Source: Eumeta japonica (taxonomy: Eukaryota; Arthropoda; Insecta; Lepidoptera; Psychidae). From it: DNA of 64,000 nt. Numbering within the stretch: position 1 is the stretch's first letter; each line of letters begins with the position of its first letter. A model generated the notes under the pieces. That model was given only the letters and a program-made list of their open reading frames with translations, searched no databases and was not told where the DNA came from. The translations under genes and the position numbers were made by a program. Positions 1 through 9,392 of the stretch are shown piece after piece. The stretch is taken from positions 558,001-622,000 of the forward strand of contig BGZK01000154.1 of NCBI GenBank assembly GCA_005406025.1, given 5' to 3'.

Positions 1-265
1 ATCTTTTCATGCAAGCTCGTTGGTTTCGGGTGCTTAAAAATGGGCCCTTTTTTAATATGTCACCAGTGTGGTCTACAGAAGACTTTCTAGAGTGAACCTT
101 CTCAACCTTTCCATCAAACACATTTGCTCTATTGATTTGTTTTGTCATTGTACTTACATTCATCTTTTTCAGATAGCCAAACGACTGTATTATACTTCTT
201 TCTACTCTAATCACTACTTCTTCCTTTAAACCACACTGCTTTCTGACATCGCTGTTTTCATACCA
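1..265 (-). mobile_element. RTE-like LINE, C-terminal/3' fragment
   Basis: Read on the minus strand this encodes the tail of a non-LTR retrotransposon polyprotein, in pieces such as NSDVRKQCGLKEEVV, TKQINRANVFDGKVEK and SSVDHTGDILKKG. The same motifs (cognates of INRANVCDGK and SYADHIGGILKKG) occur in the copies at 19.45-19.66 and 35.57-37.53 kb, which is the main support. The fragment starts abruptly near 265 and runs off the left edge of the window. It lies in an upstream intron of the RMND1-like gene, in antisense orientation. No endonuclease or reverse transcriptase part is present here, so it is an inert fossil. Confidence 0.72.
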
Positions 266-616
266 CTGAAAAATAATGATAAAACAAATGTTGGATGAGT
301 TACATCAAAAACTTCTAAAAAGTGTGTTATACCAATTTTTTCTCAATATGTAATGGGCCAGCCTATGGATTAAGAGCAAATTGCCCTCAGAGAAGACAAG
401 AAGTTTAGGAACCCAGTGGTGGATGTTATATGGGTTTTACAAATACATTGAAGAGTACCCCTTCCAAATGGGACCATTACTAGAATGTCATTAACTGATT
501 GTTCATACAGATATAGGGTCTAATAATGGTTTTGGTTTAAAATTTGCATTTTTGTTACTAATAGAAAATTTATTGTGACAAAAAAATATTTTAAAATCTC
601 AATTCGTTTTTGCTAG
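266..616. other. Intron sequence upstream of RMND1-like exon, nothing recognised
   Basis: AT-rich sequence with no open frame resembling the upstream RMND1 region. It ends in an acceptor (AG at 615-616). Earlier exons of the gene must lie left of this window. Confidence 0.4.
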
Positions 617-772
617 GTGGTGCGTAAACTTGGCGAGCTCTTTTCCTTGCGTCATCGTTTGAATGTGGAATCAGATCTTTTGGATACACCAGACTTTTAT
701 TGGGAGGAGGAAGAATTAGAAAGGTTGTATTCAGGCACCATTGCTTACTTCACTATACCAAAGAGGACAAGG
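617..772 (+). CDS. RMND1: RMND1-like protein, penultimate coding exon
   Basis: This exon encodes 52 residues, including GELFSLRHRLN, SDLLDTPDFYWEEEELERLY and YFTIPKRTR. It matches the conserved C-terminal part of the RMND1/DUF155 family (human RMND1 has the same LRH-N-SSDLLDTPDFYW signature). The family protein is a mitochondrial inner-membrane factor needed for translation of mitochondrially encoded proteins. The acceptor AG is at 615-616 and the donor GT at 773-774. The exon is exactly 156 bp and ends on a codon boundary, so it joins the 1961 exon in frame to read TR|VLNERI. The GTG at 617 is not a start; translation begins in exons outside the window. The open frame runs past 772 into intron sequence. 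The assignment rests on recalled family motifs and a clean in-frame junction. Confidence 0.9.
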
Positions 773-1960
773 GTAGGCATTATTATTATTATTAGTAGAT
801 ATAATCCTTTTGACAGGCTAAATATATTTTTTCCATGTATGCTATGGCATTGTCTTATTAGGGATTACTAGCCAAAGTAGCAAAAACGGAGCCCTTATAG
901 TTTAGTTATGTTTGTCCATCCATATATCACAGGCATTTTACTCAAAAACTATGAGATTTTATTGATGAAATTTATAGTGTAAGTGTCTTGTATTAATTGC
1001 TATTTAGTTTGGTAGTTAAATAACAAAAATAAATATTTCTAGGGGGGCACACCATGTAATAGAGGCTGAAAAAATTTTTTTTCAGCAAACATCAATGAGT
1101 GGCATATATTTCACTAATTCTTTTAAAACAATTTCAGGTTTCTAAGCAATTTTTCTGATTACATTAATAATTTTGGAAATAATCGCTCCAAAAGTTGCAG
1201 AAATTGTCCCCCCTCTATTTTCTAAACTGTATTTCCAAAAAATATTAAAAAAAATGAAGGCAACGCTTAATAAATGCTTTCAGCGAAATTTATTTTGAAC
1301 ATGCTCGGATATACTATTTTTGAGATATTGCCAAAAAACTGTGATTCTCAACAAAAAGACATAAGTATCATGAAGATACGCTCTTTTGCTCATGCACTTA
1401 CTAGTTTAATAGCAATAGTTGATATACCTAGATGTTTTTCTTATTATAGGAGAATAAAATGCTTATAACTATTCTGTGCGGGAAACATGAAAAAAGTGTA
1501 GCGTAGCAACATAGTTTTTCATTTGTTATACATTTCTTTGTAGCTTTGGAACCTTATTATGAACATATTCCAACATGCTCTGGGCTGTATTTTTCTAAAT
1601 TGTTCCATAGATAATTAGATAATTGTACAGGATGATTAACAGAACAGATGATTAAACACTTACAGAAAAAAATCAGTTTCATTAAATCCATATTTTCAAA
1701 TCTTACAGTATCTTAAGACACTGTAAAGTTGTTGCATATAATACAGTAAAATATAAAATGCCTCTTAGTAACCACTCATCAAACCCAGTGATGAATGTGT
1801 AGCTAAGTACCAATTTGCAATTGCCATTGGGTAACAAATATCAACTAATATCTGGTATATAATTGTCTTCAGGTTGCTAATAAAAGTGAACTATGTAACA
1901 CTTCATTCTTTTGTTTTCGTTACATAAATTTGAAGAATGCACCTTTAATTATGTTTACAG
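773..1960 (+). other. Last intron of the RMND1-like gene
   Basis: GT at 773-774 and AG at 1959-1960, with a T-rich acceptor tract. The intron is 1188 bp long. An ATT run follows the donor, and an interspersed repeat (about 855-1470) takes up about half of the intron. Confidence 0.85.
855..1470 (+). repeat. Interspersed repeat, AGGGTTCCG-type, inside the RMND1-like intron
   Basis: Two blocks are shared with 19.83-20.11 kb: 'aacggagcccttatag' followed by a pyrimidine-rich gtccatcc run, and 'gatgaaatttatagtgta' through 'tttttttcagcaaacatca'. This is one branch of a dispersed repeat family whose other copies here are at 30.44, 33.81, 45.54 and 48.26 kb. It is non-coding; the short frames in it are incidental. 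The right boundary is uncertain. Confidence 0.68.
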
Positions 1961-2155
1961 GTACTGAATGAGCGAATCGCTCATTGTGTAGAACTTCTAC
2001 AACTACTTTCATCATGGGCAGCAGACAGGCATCATGTTCGCCTGGAGTGGATGATCATTATTCTTATATTGATTGAAGTTTGTTTTGAGTTGCTACATTT
2101 TTTTGAGAGGTATTTAGAACCGACATCTGCTGTTCCATACAACGTAGATGATTAA
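1961..2155 (+). CDS. RMND1: RMND1-like protein, terminal coding exon
   Basis: Sixty-four codons then TAA (2153-2155). The exon begins right after an acceptor (TTTACAG) and continues the frame of the 617-772 exon. It reads VLNERIAHCVELLQLLSSW, then HHVRLEWMI, then a hydrophobic helix (IIILILIEVCFELLHFF), and ends YLEPTSAVPYNVDD. The LRLEWMI-ILI-IEV-FEL pattern is the C-terminal membrane anchor of RMND1, which holds the protein in the inner mitochondrial membrane facing the matrix. Length and position fit the family C-terminus. The exon is intact, with no frameshift, so the gene is probably functional. Confidence 0.92.
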   Translation, partial: VLNERIAHCVELLQLLSSWAADRHHVRLEWMIIILILIEVCFELLHFFERYLEPTSAVPYNVDD

Positions 2156-2674
2156 TGTGATTGGCATAAAATGGTTGGTTTATGGGTGTGCCAATATAGT
2201 CAGTAGAATTCACTCAATTGCAATATATATTGTTTGTATTTATTTTTTCTATGTATAGTATAACATATGCAAATTTACTATTTATTTGATGTTTCTATTT
2301 ATCACACAAGTATAAAATATATTTTAGATGGCATATTTTGTTTTAAATAGAAGAATTCTGGCTTTTTCATTATCAGCTTTGTATATTATCTAATCTTAAT
2401 TTATTCTTAAAACTTGGGTAAATTAAATGTGATTGGTTTAACAATATATTGTAGAAATTAATATGATATTTTATGAATTGACATACTTACTATAAGTATA
2501 ATGTTTTATATTTTATTTTAAGTATGCTTAGTTCCTGAGGGTCGAAAGTGAGTTTTTAAGTATTATCTTATTTGAATTTATCATCAATATTAATATATAA
2601 TAATATTTATTATCTATAGGCATTTGTAAAATAAGATTTAAAAACATAAAACAAACACTACACAAACTTGCATA
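2156..2674 (+). other. 3' UTR and downstream sequence of the RMND1-like gene
   Basis: Very AT-rich. I do not see a canonical AATAAA here, so the cleavage site is unassigned. A 25-bp segment at 2523-2547 is flanked by a T-rich AG and by GTGAGT and could be a micro-exon of another transcript; there is no protein evidence for it. Confidence 0.4.
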
Positions 2675-2679
2675 TAAAC
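2675..2679. repeat. Target-site duplication, left copy (TAAAC)
   Basis: TAAAC directly abuts the left LTR boundary and is repeated at 6121-6125 beyond the right LTR. Five bases is the usual copia duplication length. Confidence 0.88.
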
Positions 2680-2888
2680 TATTGAAATTAATATCTTTAG
2701 CGCAGTTTTATTTAATTATCTTTTATTAAATAAACCAGACAAAGAGATGTCATACACAATTTGACATTTTTTAAACAAACTGACAAGTTAAATTTTTTTT
2801 TTTTTTTAAATAAATTTTAAATAACAAGACAAAATCATAATATTAATTAAAAGAACAAATAAAGAACGGGTGTCTTGTAATTTCAACA
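2680..2888 (-). repeat. Copia 3' LTR (209 bp)
   Basis: Starts TATTGAAATT and ends AATTTCAACA on the plus strand, so the LTR termini are TGTTGAAATT...AATTTCAATA in element orientation. It matches the 5' LTR base for base except for the poly-T run (15 versus 13 T). Confidence 0.95.
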
Positions 2889-2900
2889 CACCCCCTCAAG
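2889..2900 (-). other. Copia polypurine tract
   Basis: On the minus strand the tract CTTGAGGGGGTG lies immediately upstream of the 3' LTR. This is the expected plus-strand DNA primer site. Confidence 0.8.
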
Positions 2901-2920
2901 ACATACGTTATAATTATAAT

Positions 2921-3520
2921 TTAAATAATTTTAAGTCCTAATCCTTGAATGCATTTATCATGTAATTCTCTTGGAAGTGTCTTTGTTAAAATATCTGCAA
3001 TCATTTCACTTGTAGATACATGATGTAATTTTACAATTCCTTTTTCAACTACATCTCTAATAAAGTGATGACGAATATCAATATGCTTTGTGCGTGCATG
3101 ATAAACAGGATTAGAAGCCAGTTGTTCAGCTCCACAATTATCAATAAATAATTCAATATTTGAAAACTTTTCTTGTTCAATTTCAATTAATCCATCTGAT
3201 CCAAATTTATTTGTTAAAATCATTCGACTTCCAACAACACTTTGACCTTCAGGTAATTTAACAATATCCCAGGTATCATTTTTTAATAAACTCATAACTT
3301 CAGATTGAATTGCTCTTTTCCAATCAGTAGTCTCTTGAGAATTCATAGCATCATCTAATTGAACTTCAGTTATTCCAACAAATATATTATTATCTTCATT
3401 AAAATTACAATCAATCCTTTCTTGAACTTCACAATTATTAACTTTTGAAAATAATTTTCTGGGACGACCTCTCAAACCTGTTTTAATTAATTTTGGTCTT
3501 CCAGGTCCTCGTTTTTCTTC
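2921..3520 (-). pseudogene. pol: Copia reverse transcriptase/RNase H remnant, core deleted
   Basis: The frame opens with GRPRKLFSKV, then the reverse-transcriptase N-terminal block DAMNSQETTDWKRAIQSEV and NDTWDIVKLPEGQSVVGSR. Near residue 98 of this frame (about 3180) it jumps directly to the RNase H C-terminal part: FIDNCGAEQLASNPVYHART, KHIDIRHHFIRDVVEKG and TSEMIADILTKTLPRELH, then a stop. The catalytic palm with its YVDD-type motif and most of RNase H are missing, yet the frame stays open across the junction. A frameshift near 3480 separates it from integrase. It cannot make active reverse transcriptase, so any copying of this element would have needed enzymes from another copy. Confidence 0.9.
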
Positions 3521-4500
3521 TTTAGCTTCTTCTCTTGACTCTCTTCTTGAGTTTCATGAATAGATGATTGAACACCTGATGACTTTTCATTTTCTTCATT
3601 ATCTTCTAAATCTTCTGGTATTTCTGCTTGAGCTTCTATCTCATTATTATTTCCAAATCCTGTTATCAATTCAACCCATGGTTTATTTTCATTTTCATAA
3701 TCATTAATAATCAACTGTTCAATCTTTTGATTTTTTAAAATAGTAGTAACATTATCTTCAATAAATTTTACATCACGAGCAACAATAAATTTTCTACTCT
3801 CTGATAACCAAATTCTATATCCTTTTGTTTCACGTGGATAACCTACAAAGATTCCCTTCATTGATCTATCAGATAATTTACCTTTTGCTGGATTTTTATC
3901 AAGAACATAAACAGTTGATCCAAATGCTCGCAAATAATTTAAAGACATTTTGTCTCTGTTGAACCATCTCTGATAAGGAGTATCCCCATTGATACTTCTT
4001 GAAGGACATCTATTTCTTAAGTGACATGCTGTAGCTACAGCATCAGCCCAAAACATGTCTGATAAACTTGACTGAAGTAACAGACAACGTGCCATTTCTA
4101 CTATCGTACAATTAAAACGTTCAGCAACACCATTTTGCTGAGGTGTTCTTACAACACTTAATCGACGCTGAATACCTTGATTACGCAGGAAATTATCCAT
4201 CTCAGCATTACAATACTCTTTACCATTGTCACTTTGAAGATATTTGATCTTCTTCCCTGTAACACGTTCTGCTTGAGTTTGATACATCTTGAATGCTTCT
4301 AGTGCACCACTCTTTTGTTTAAGAAAGTATACTTCACACCAACGAGATCGATCATCAATGAATGTAATAAAGTATCTTGCTCCGTTTACTGATTGAGTCT
4401 TGAACGGTCCAACAATATCTGTATGTACTATTTCAAGAGTTTCTTCACTTTGCCGTTCACTTGCTAAAACGGTAACCTTGTCATCTTGCCTCGTAAACAT
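3487..4500 (-). pseudogene. pol: Copia integrase catalytic core
   Basis: A 337-residue open frame covering the rve integrase core. The first catalytic Asp is in VHTDIVGPFKTQ, the second in LQSDNGKEYC, and the Glu in QQNGVAERFN. Downstream are FWADAVATACHLRNRCPS and the GKY-like motif GYPRETKGYRIW typical of copia integrase C-termini, then an acidic linker. All three DDE residues are present, so the core itself is well preserved. The frame is cut off from the upstream zinc-binding part by a shift near 4490 and from the reverse transcriptase by a shift near 3480. Confidence 0.92.
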
Positions 4501-4928
4501 ACTTCACATTTTGACAAACATGTCAATTGTTCAGAGATTATTTTACTTGTAGTATTCTGATTAATAACCCGAACTAAATCATTAGCATTCAGATGGCCCA
4601 TACGACAATGCCACATTAAAAATTCTGAATTAGTTTTATCTTCAACAATATCAGCTTCTTCGTTTCCTTCTTGCAAATAATAGAGATCACCACGCCTTTC
4701 AGCTACAAATTTAATATTTCCAGTCGAATCCATAATCATCGCTGAATCTTTACGAAATAAAACTTCACAATCCTTATTAGTAATTTTAGCAACTGAAACT
4801 AAGTTTGATCTAAGATCTGGTACAAATAATGTATTTGAAAAACCTACTGACCTTAGCTGTTTACCATTGCTAACTAATAAATTAACAGTTCCCTTTCCTT
4901 TGATTTCACTGCTAGCTTGACTAGCCAA
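4464..4928 (-). pseudogene. pol: Copia protease C-terminus and integrase zinc-binding domain
   Basis: The frame reads through the protease C-terminal half (GTVNLLVSNGKQL, NTLFVPDLRSNLVSVAKI), then the GAG-pre-integrase/HHCC module with FLMWHCRMGHLNANDLVRVI and CLSKCEVCLRG. The His pair (WHCRMGH) and Cys pair (CEVC) of the zinc finger are intact. It stops early after MTRLPF because of a frameshift; the integrase core continues in another frame. Confidence 0.9.
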
Positions 4929-5340
4929 ATTGATTCTTCCATTAGTTTCTTCATTAAAAGACTTAAATAATTGCTTATCACCACATAAATGTGTAGTACA
5001 GCCACTGTCAAGTATCCAAGGTCGACTACTTGGAATAATACTAGCAAATTCAGTATTATATACTGCAAAAGTATCATCATCTGCTTGAGCACATTGTTTT
5101 CTTGTCTGTATTGTTTATTCTGCTTATCTGGTCCATTTCTTCTGAAATTTGGTTTGTTTGGTTTGGATTGTGTTGGACATTCAGGAGACTTATGTCCTTG
5201 TTTCCCACATTTAAAACAATACCCATTAAATTCATATTTATAACTCTTCTGATTTTCAGTTCTCACACTTCCAGCTAACTCAACCACTGAATTTGAGCCT
5301 ACTTCACTCTTCTCAAGTATTTTTACTTTGAGAGCTTCAA
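4929..5340 (-). pseudogene. Copia nucleocapsid zinc knuckle and protease active site
   Basis: In one frame a CCHC knuckle, CFKCGKQGHKSPEC (5177-5218), is preceded by VELAGSVRTENQK and followed by a basic Asn-rich tail. A frameshift near 5090 then moves to the frame carrying the retropepsin-like active site WILDSGCTTHLCG (about 4982-5020), with the catalytic DSG. The knuckle binds packaged RNA and the aspartic protease cleaves the polyprotein; both motifs are intact but no longer in one frame. Confidence 0.9.
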
Positions 5341-5875
5341 CCTCAATAGTTCATCACGCGATTCAATTGCACATTTAAAACCTTCATAGCTATCTGGGAG
5401 GCTAAATAATAACATTATAGATAGTAAATCCTTGTTCACTTGAATGTCCATAGCTCCAAGTCGATCAACTATATCAGAAAATTTATTTACATGATCCCTG
5501 ACATCACCACCTTCAGACATCTTGTGAAGCATAAGTTGTTTGAGTAATAAAGCTTTTCTTGCAGGTCCTTTAGATGCATAAACTGAAGCAAGTTTTTGCC
5601 AAACCTCACGAGAAGTATTACATCCTCGAACATGCTGCAATTCCGTTGAACTAATCGCTAATATCACTTCTGATTTAGCTTTACGATCAGTTTTAATCCA
5701 AGCATTCCTTGCATCAATACTCTTCTGGTTATCTTCAACAGCAGGAATCAATTTATCACCATTCACATATTCCCACAAATCATTTTTATTAATAATGCCT
5801 CTACATGAATCTTCCAGGCTTCATAATTATCTTTATTCAAAGCTCAAATCTCGTAGCACTCACTGTTGAAGTCAT
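5323..5875 (-). pseudogene. gag: Copia gag capsid region
   Basis: A likely initiator ATG lies at 5873-5875, only about 40 bases inside the 5' LTR, and starts MTSTVSATRFEL. The frame stops after about 12 codons, and the capsid continues one frame over with NYEAWKIHVEALL. It then shows the UBN2/gag signature: WEYVNGDK, AWIKTDRKAKSEVILAISS, SREVWQKLASVYASKG, KALLLKQLMLHKMSEGGDV and LLFSLPDSYEGF. This is the standard copia capsid order. A second frameshift near 5335 separates it from the zinc-knuckle part. Confidence 0.88.
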
Positions 5876-5897
5876 ATTAATCTTTTTCTTATTCAAA

Positions 5898-5913
5898 GCC
5901 TGGGCCCATAACC
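5898..5913 (-). other. Copia primer-binding site
   Basis: Immediately downstream of the 5' LTR the minus strand reads GGTTATGGGCCCAGGC. It resembles the copia-type site that pairs with an internal part of initiator tRNA-Met, as recalled for Drosophila copia. The position is right; the tRNA partner is inferred. Confidence 0.65.
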
Positions 5914-6120
5914 TATTGAAATTAATATCTTTAGCGCAGTTTTATTTAATTATCTTTTATTAAATAAACCAGACAAAGAGATGTCATACACAATTTGACA
6001 TTTTTTAAACAAACTGACAAGTTAAATTTTTTTTTTTTTAAATAAATTTTAAATAACAAGACAAAATCATAATATTAATTAAAAGAACAAATAAAGAACG
6101 GGTGTCTTGTAATTTCAACA
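5914..6120 (-). repeat. Copia 5' LTR (207 bp)
   Basis: Identical to the 2680-2888 LTR apart from two fewer T in a homopolymer. It is followed directly by the right target-site duplication. Confidence 0.95.
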
Positions 6121-6125
6121 TAAAC
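6121..6125. repeat. Target-site duplication, right copy (TAAAC)
   Basis: Repeats the five bases at 2675-2679 beyond the other LTR and fixes both element ends. Confidence 0.88.
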
Positions 6126-7055
6126 ATGATAAGATATTGCACCTACTAGAAACTCACAAGAGACCCTCTCATAAGTTGTGTGAAATTAGACCAAAGGTCC
6201 TCACTTTTAATATTTTTTTTTATGTATAGACAGAATATGTTAATGTGTGTATCTTATCATTAAAAAAATTGTTGTAATTGCTTACTTTTTGTCAATATTT
6301 AGTGTTTACCCACATAACACTTAAGGCATTCTAATCAAGTAATGTCAATAGTCTACAATGGTATTTTTGTGTAATTAGAATTGAGAGAATTCTGCAGATT
6401 TTTGTTGTTTTTTCTTTAGTAAACACTTTATTTTGATATTTGATATACTATCTTTGATACATATGCTTTTAGATTATGAAAAAAAAATCATATTTTTTTA
6501 TAAATACTGATTGCTACTATATCATATATATTTATTGTATTATTGTATAGCTTACAAATATATTATTAAATAAGTAAACATTGCTAATGATCTTTGCATG
6601 TAAAATGATGTTAATTAGTAAAGCTTATTGTAGCTTAACATCATAAAGCTAAATATGGTCTTTCCAATGAAATCATTACTTTTAGTAGTTCTGATCATTA
6701 AAATAAAATGTTATTTATGAAATAGTTTACAAAAATAATAAGTAAATATTTACATGTATGCTCTGTTTAAATAATTTTAAATACAAATTTACTTTAAAGT
6801 TTTGTCTCTAGTAACTTCTAGTCTATTGTGTTAGAGCTTAAATGGTGTATGTACTAAGTGTTTTTTTTTGTGTCGAGACATTTTACAGCTTTTAATAAAC
6901 TTGAGGTTAATTTCAAAAATTATATCGTAAAGTGATGATGGTCTGCTCTTTTGTACTATATTTTCTTAGATATTTAAGTATAAGACACATCAAAGCATTT
7001 AACGAGAAATTATTTGTCTATACTTAAGGAATAAATTCATATACCTGTCCAATAG
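6126..7055. other. AT-rich intergenic or intronic sequence, nothing recognised
   Basis: Low-complexity AT-rich sequence with no frame, RNA gene or repeat I can support. It may be intron of the gene whose last exons follow. Confidence 0.4.
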
Positions 7056-7791
7056 GGTCTCGGCAGAAGTCTTTGCACTCTTGTATACTGGTCTGTGAGC
7101 TTTTAACAAGCATTGATTTTTATGTTTTATATAGTACATATTTTTTTCCATACAAGATGTTAAAACCGTTAATATATTATGGAAATTTATGCACTATATT
7201 ATTTTTTTAACATCTTTTAGTTTCGGCGGGACTTGTATATCTGCTGGGATGGGAAAACGGGGAATGGGTGCAGTGGCCATAATAGTAGACATAGTACATA
7301 ATATTTTATGAATACGGATATGACAGTTACTATTCTTTAAGATTACAAAAAATAAATTTGTATGTGCTGTATTAAAAATATATTCGGAACATATTACTCA
7401 TATATATATACTATATGAATGTGTTAGCTATAAACAGTATTAATATGATCGTGTATTATTTCACAAATGAACAACTTTCTCAAAGAAACAAAGTCTAAAC
7501 ATTGAAACATAGCTGTGCAGACTTACAAATTATTTATGTATATTCCATGGTTTTGATATGTGCATTGTTGTCAGGAATTTGTATTAATAAACTTCTCTTA
7601 TGTGTTGTTTCTCATTTTTAATGACAGTTGCTTACTAAAGATAAAGCGTTATCAGTACTTTATATTTACTAGTACATATCTGATTGTTTGACAGAAATCC
7701 ATTTTTTGCCCTTCTTTCAACAGTTCTCGCTCGCTTCCGCTCCCATTTTCAATACTTGCTGTTGTTATTTGGTTGGTTCAGTGGTTTTCAT
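7056..7791 (+). CDS. Possible small exons upstream of the unidentified terminal exon
   Basis: Three short segments have usable splice signals: 7056-7094 (AATAG before, GTGAGC after), 7221-7267 (CTTTTAG before, GTGCAG after) and 7724-7791 (a strong pyrimidine tract ending CAACAG before, GTGAAG after). Joined to 8160-8283 they stay open, for example CILVFSAGLVYLLGWENGEW across the first two and IFNTCCCYLVGSVVFI in the third. That would be a small multi-helix membrane protein. A second phasing (donor at 7780) is also open and gives LPFSILAVVIWLVQ. The frame is therefore not decided, exons of 39-68 bp are unusual, and I recognise no family. Confidence 0.28.
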
Positions 7792-8159
7792 GTGAAGGAG
7801 CAAATAATACTGTTTGAAAAAAAGACATGATCATATCTATATTGTGTAGGAGGGCTGCATCCAAAAGAAATAAATCTGTTCAATAATTCATTAAAGTCTG
7901 ACATATTTATATTTTTTTATGTGAGAATTTCATGATATTCCATTATGTGCTTTAGGCATAGGCGTTTTTGTATAATATTTATATATTTCTTCCTCGTTTT
8001 AGATCATAATGAGAGCTTAAGAATTTGCCAACCAATCTTCATATTTAAACAATAATCAATAATGCATTGTCTATCATGCTGATAAATGAAAGTCAGCAAA
8101 TTCGCATTTCCTAGTGAATGACAAATTTGCAACTAAAAGTTTGCTTTAATTTTTCACAG

Positions 8160-8283
8160 AACATTGGAATCTATAGCTAAAAAAAGAGCAAACACAATGC
8201 GGAAAGGTTCAAAAGGATATAAAGTGTTTAGTAATGAAATTGAGGAAAACATGTTCCAAGATTTAACTATTGTCGATTCATAA
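8160..8283 (+). CDS. Terminal coding exon of an unidentified gene
   Basis: A good acceptor (TTTTTCACAG ending at 8159) is followed by 40 open codons and TAA (8281-8283). The encoded tail begins TLESIAKKRANTMRKGSKG and continues YKVFSNEIEENMFQDL, ending TIVDS. Two AATAAA polyadenylation signals lie at 8315-8320 and 8330-8335, about 30-50 bases past the stop, as expected for a real 3' end. The peptide is basic then acidic, like a cytosolic tail. I do not recognise the family. The exon begins one base into a codon. It lies on the same strand as the RMND1-like gene and downstream of it; it is not part of that protein, which already has its C-terminus at 2155. Confidence 0.5.
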
Positions 8284-8314
8284 TTTACTTGAATTGTTAT
8301 AAGTTATTTTTAAG

Positions 8315-8335
8315 AATAAAGTGAGACTGAATAAA
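8315..8335 (+). terminator. Two polyadenylation signals
   Basis: AATAAA at 8315-8320 and 8330-8335, just downstream of the TAA at 8281-8283. Confidence 0.5.
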
Positions 8336-9392
8336 TTGTATATATTTTTTTTAAAATCCTATATTTCCTTTTTAATATTTGACGTATTTTGTTTAATTTT
8401 GTTCCTGGGTTGTGTGTGATCACTCAAAATCAATGAATAATACAATTATGTAAGTTTTGGAGAACTTAGTAAAATACTTATAAGTAAATTGTATATTAGA
8501 GTTTTTCTAAGACGGCTAAAAGATTCATGAATGTTTTATGAGTTGTAGTTTATGATCCATATTAAAAAAATCAGGTCCATCTGAGGTAAACACCTCAAAA
8601 CTTTGATAAAACTCAAAATTGTATATTAAATATTTACTAGCTGCGTCCGCAATTTAACCTACATGGAATTTTAGATTAATAAATAATCTGATTTCCATAG
8701 AGTAAAGCCTAGACATTGCTCCAAGGTTAGTAAGATTTTTCTGTGAAAACCTCATGAAAATGAGTTCCCCCATTCAGTCACCAACCATCCCACCACTTGG
8801 TCATATGACCTTTGACCATCCATTCATCCAGTCACATGCCTTTTTACATCATAAGAAACAATATCTAAAACTGATCTAAAAATTACATGGGCAAAATTGA
8901 GGAAAATTGTTATTCAAACATTAAAATTTAAATATATTTTTAAATGTTGTCCTATCGCCAACGGTATCGGTTATTTGCGTAGTTGGGAGTTAAATTTTGT
9001 ATACTATTTGTATGTATTGAAAATAAATATTCGTAGCGTGCATAAAAAATCGGGGAAAAAAGCTTTAAAAAGTGATATAAGGACTGGGTACACTCGAAGA
9101 AACATCATCAGAGTCTGACAGCATTATTTCAGAAGATGAAATCAGAATATATTAACCAAACCCTATTCTAGATTACACCCGATTCTACCCTGATCATGCA
9201 GGAAATTTTGTCTATATTGTTTTTATAGAGTTCCAATCTATGAAAACAATATAGCCAAGTGGTTCTTGTGGTTGTTAAATATACTGTGTTAATAGGTAAA
9301 ACCCATTTTAATTTTAATTAAAAGTTCTTAGAATGACGGTTTCTGTAGGATCTGATTATAATGCTTGAATTCCGTTAAAAACGTTTAAGTCA
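8336..9392. other. Intergenic AT-rich sequence with one repeat fragment
   Basis: No gene is supported. About 8636-8835 looks like the head of an ACTAGCTG-type dispersed repeat: 'tactagctgcgtccgcaattt' then 'catggaattttag'. The 8897-9118 open frame has no recognisable domain. Confidence 0.45.
8636..8835 (+). repeat. ACTAGCTG-headed dispersed repeat fragment
   Basis: The head 'actagctgcgtccgc' and 'catggaattttag' resemble the start of a common insect repeat whose tail type is seen in reverse at about 49.79-49.945 kb. Identification is from memory and the boundaries are approximate. Confidence 0.4.

Larger units (their letters stand above)
2680..6120 (-). mobile_element. Ty1/copia LTR retrotransposon, internally deleted, recent insertion
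   Basis: A 3441-bp element on the minus strand. It has two LTRs (2680-2888 and 5914-6120), a 5-bp target-site duplication TAAAC (2675-2679 and 6121-6125), a polypurine tract next to the 3' LTR and a primer-binding site next to the 5' LTR. Gene order on the minus strand is gag, zinc knuckle, protease, integrase, reverse transcriptase/RNase H. Integrase before reverse transcriptase identifies the copia (Pseudoviridae) order. Autonomous copies are about 5 kb; the deficit is mostly the missing reverse transcriptase core and RNase H catalytic part. Frameshifts occur near 5835, 5335, 5090, 4490 and 3480, so it cannot encode a full polyprotein. It lies between the RMND1-like gene and the unknown gene at 7-8.3 kb. 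Confidence 0.95.

Noticed and set aside
4989..5243. 84-codon plus-strand frame
   Set aside because: Antisense shadow of the copia nucleocapsid/protease region.
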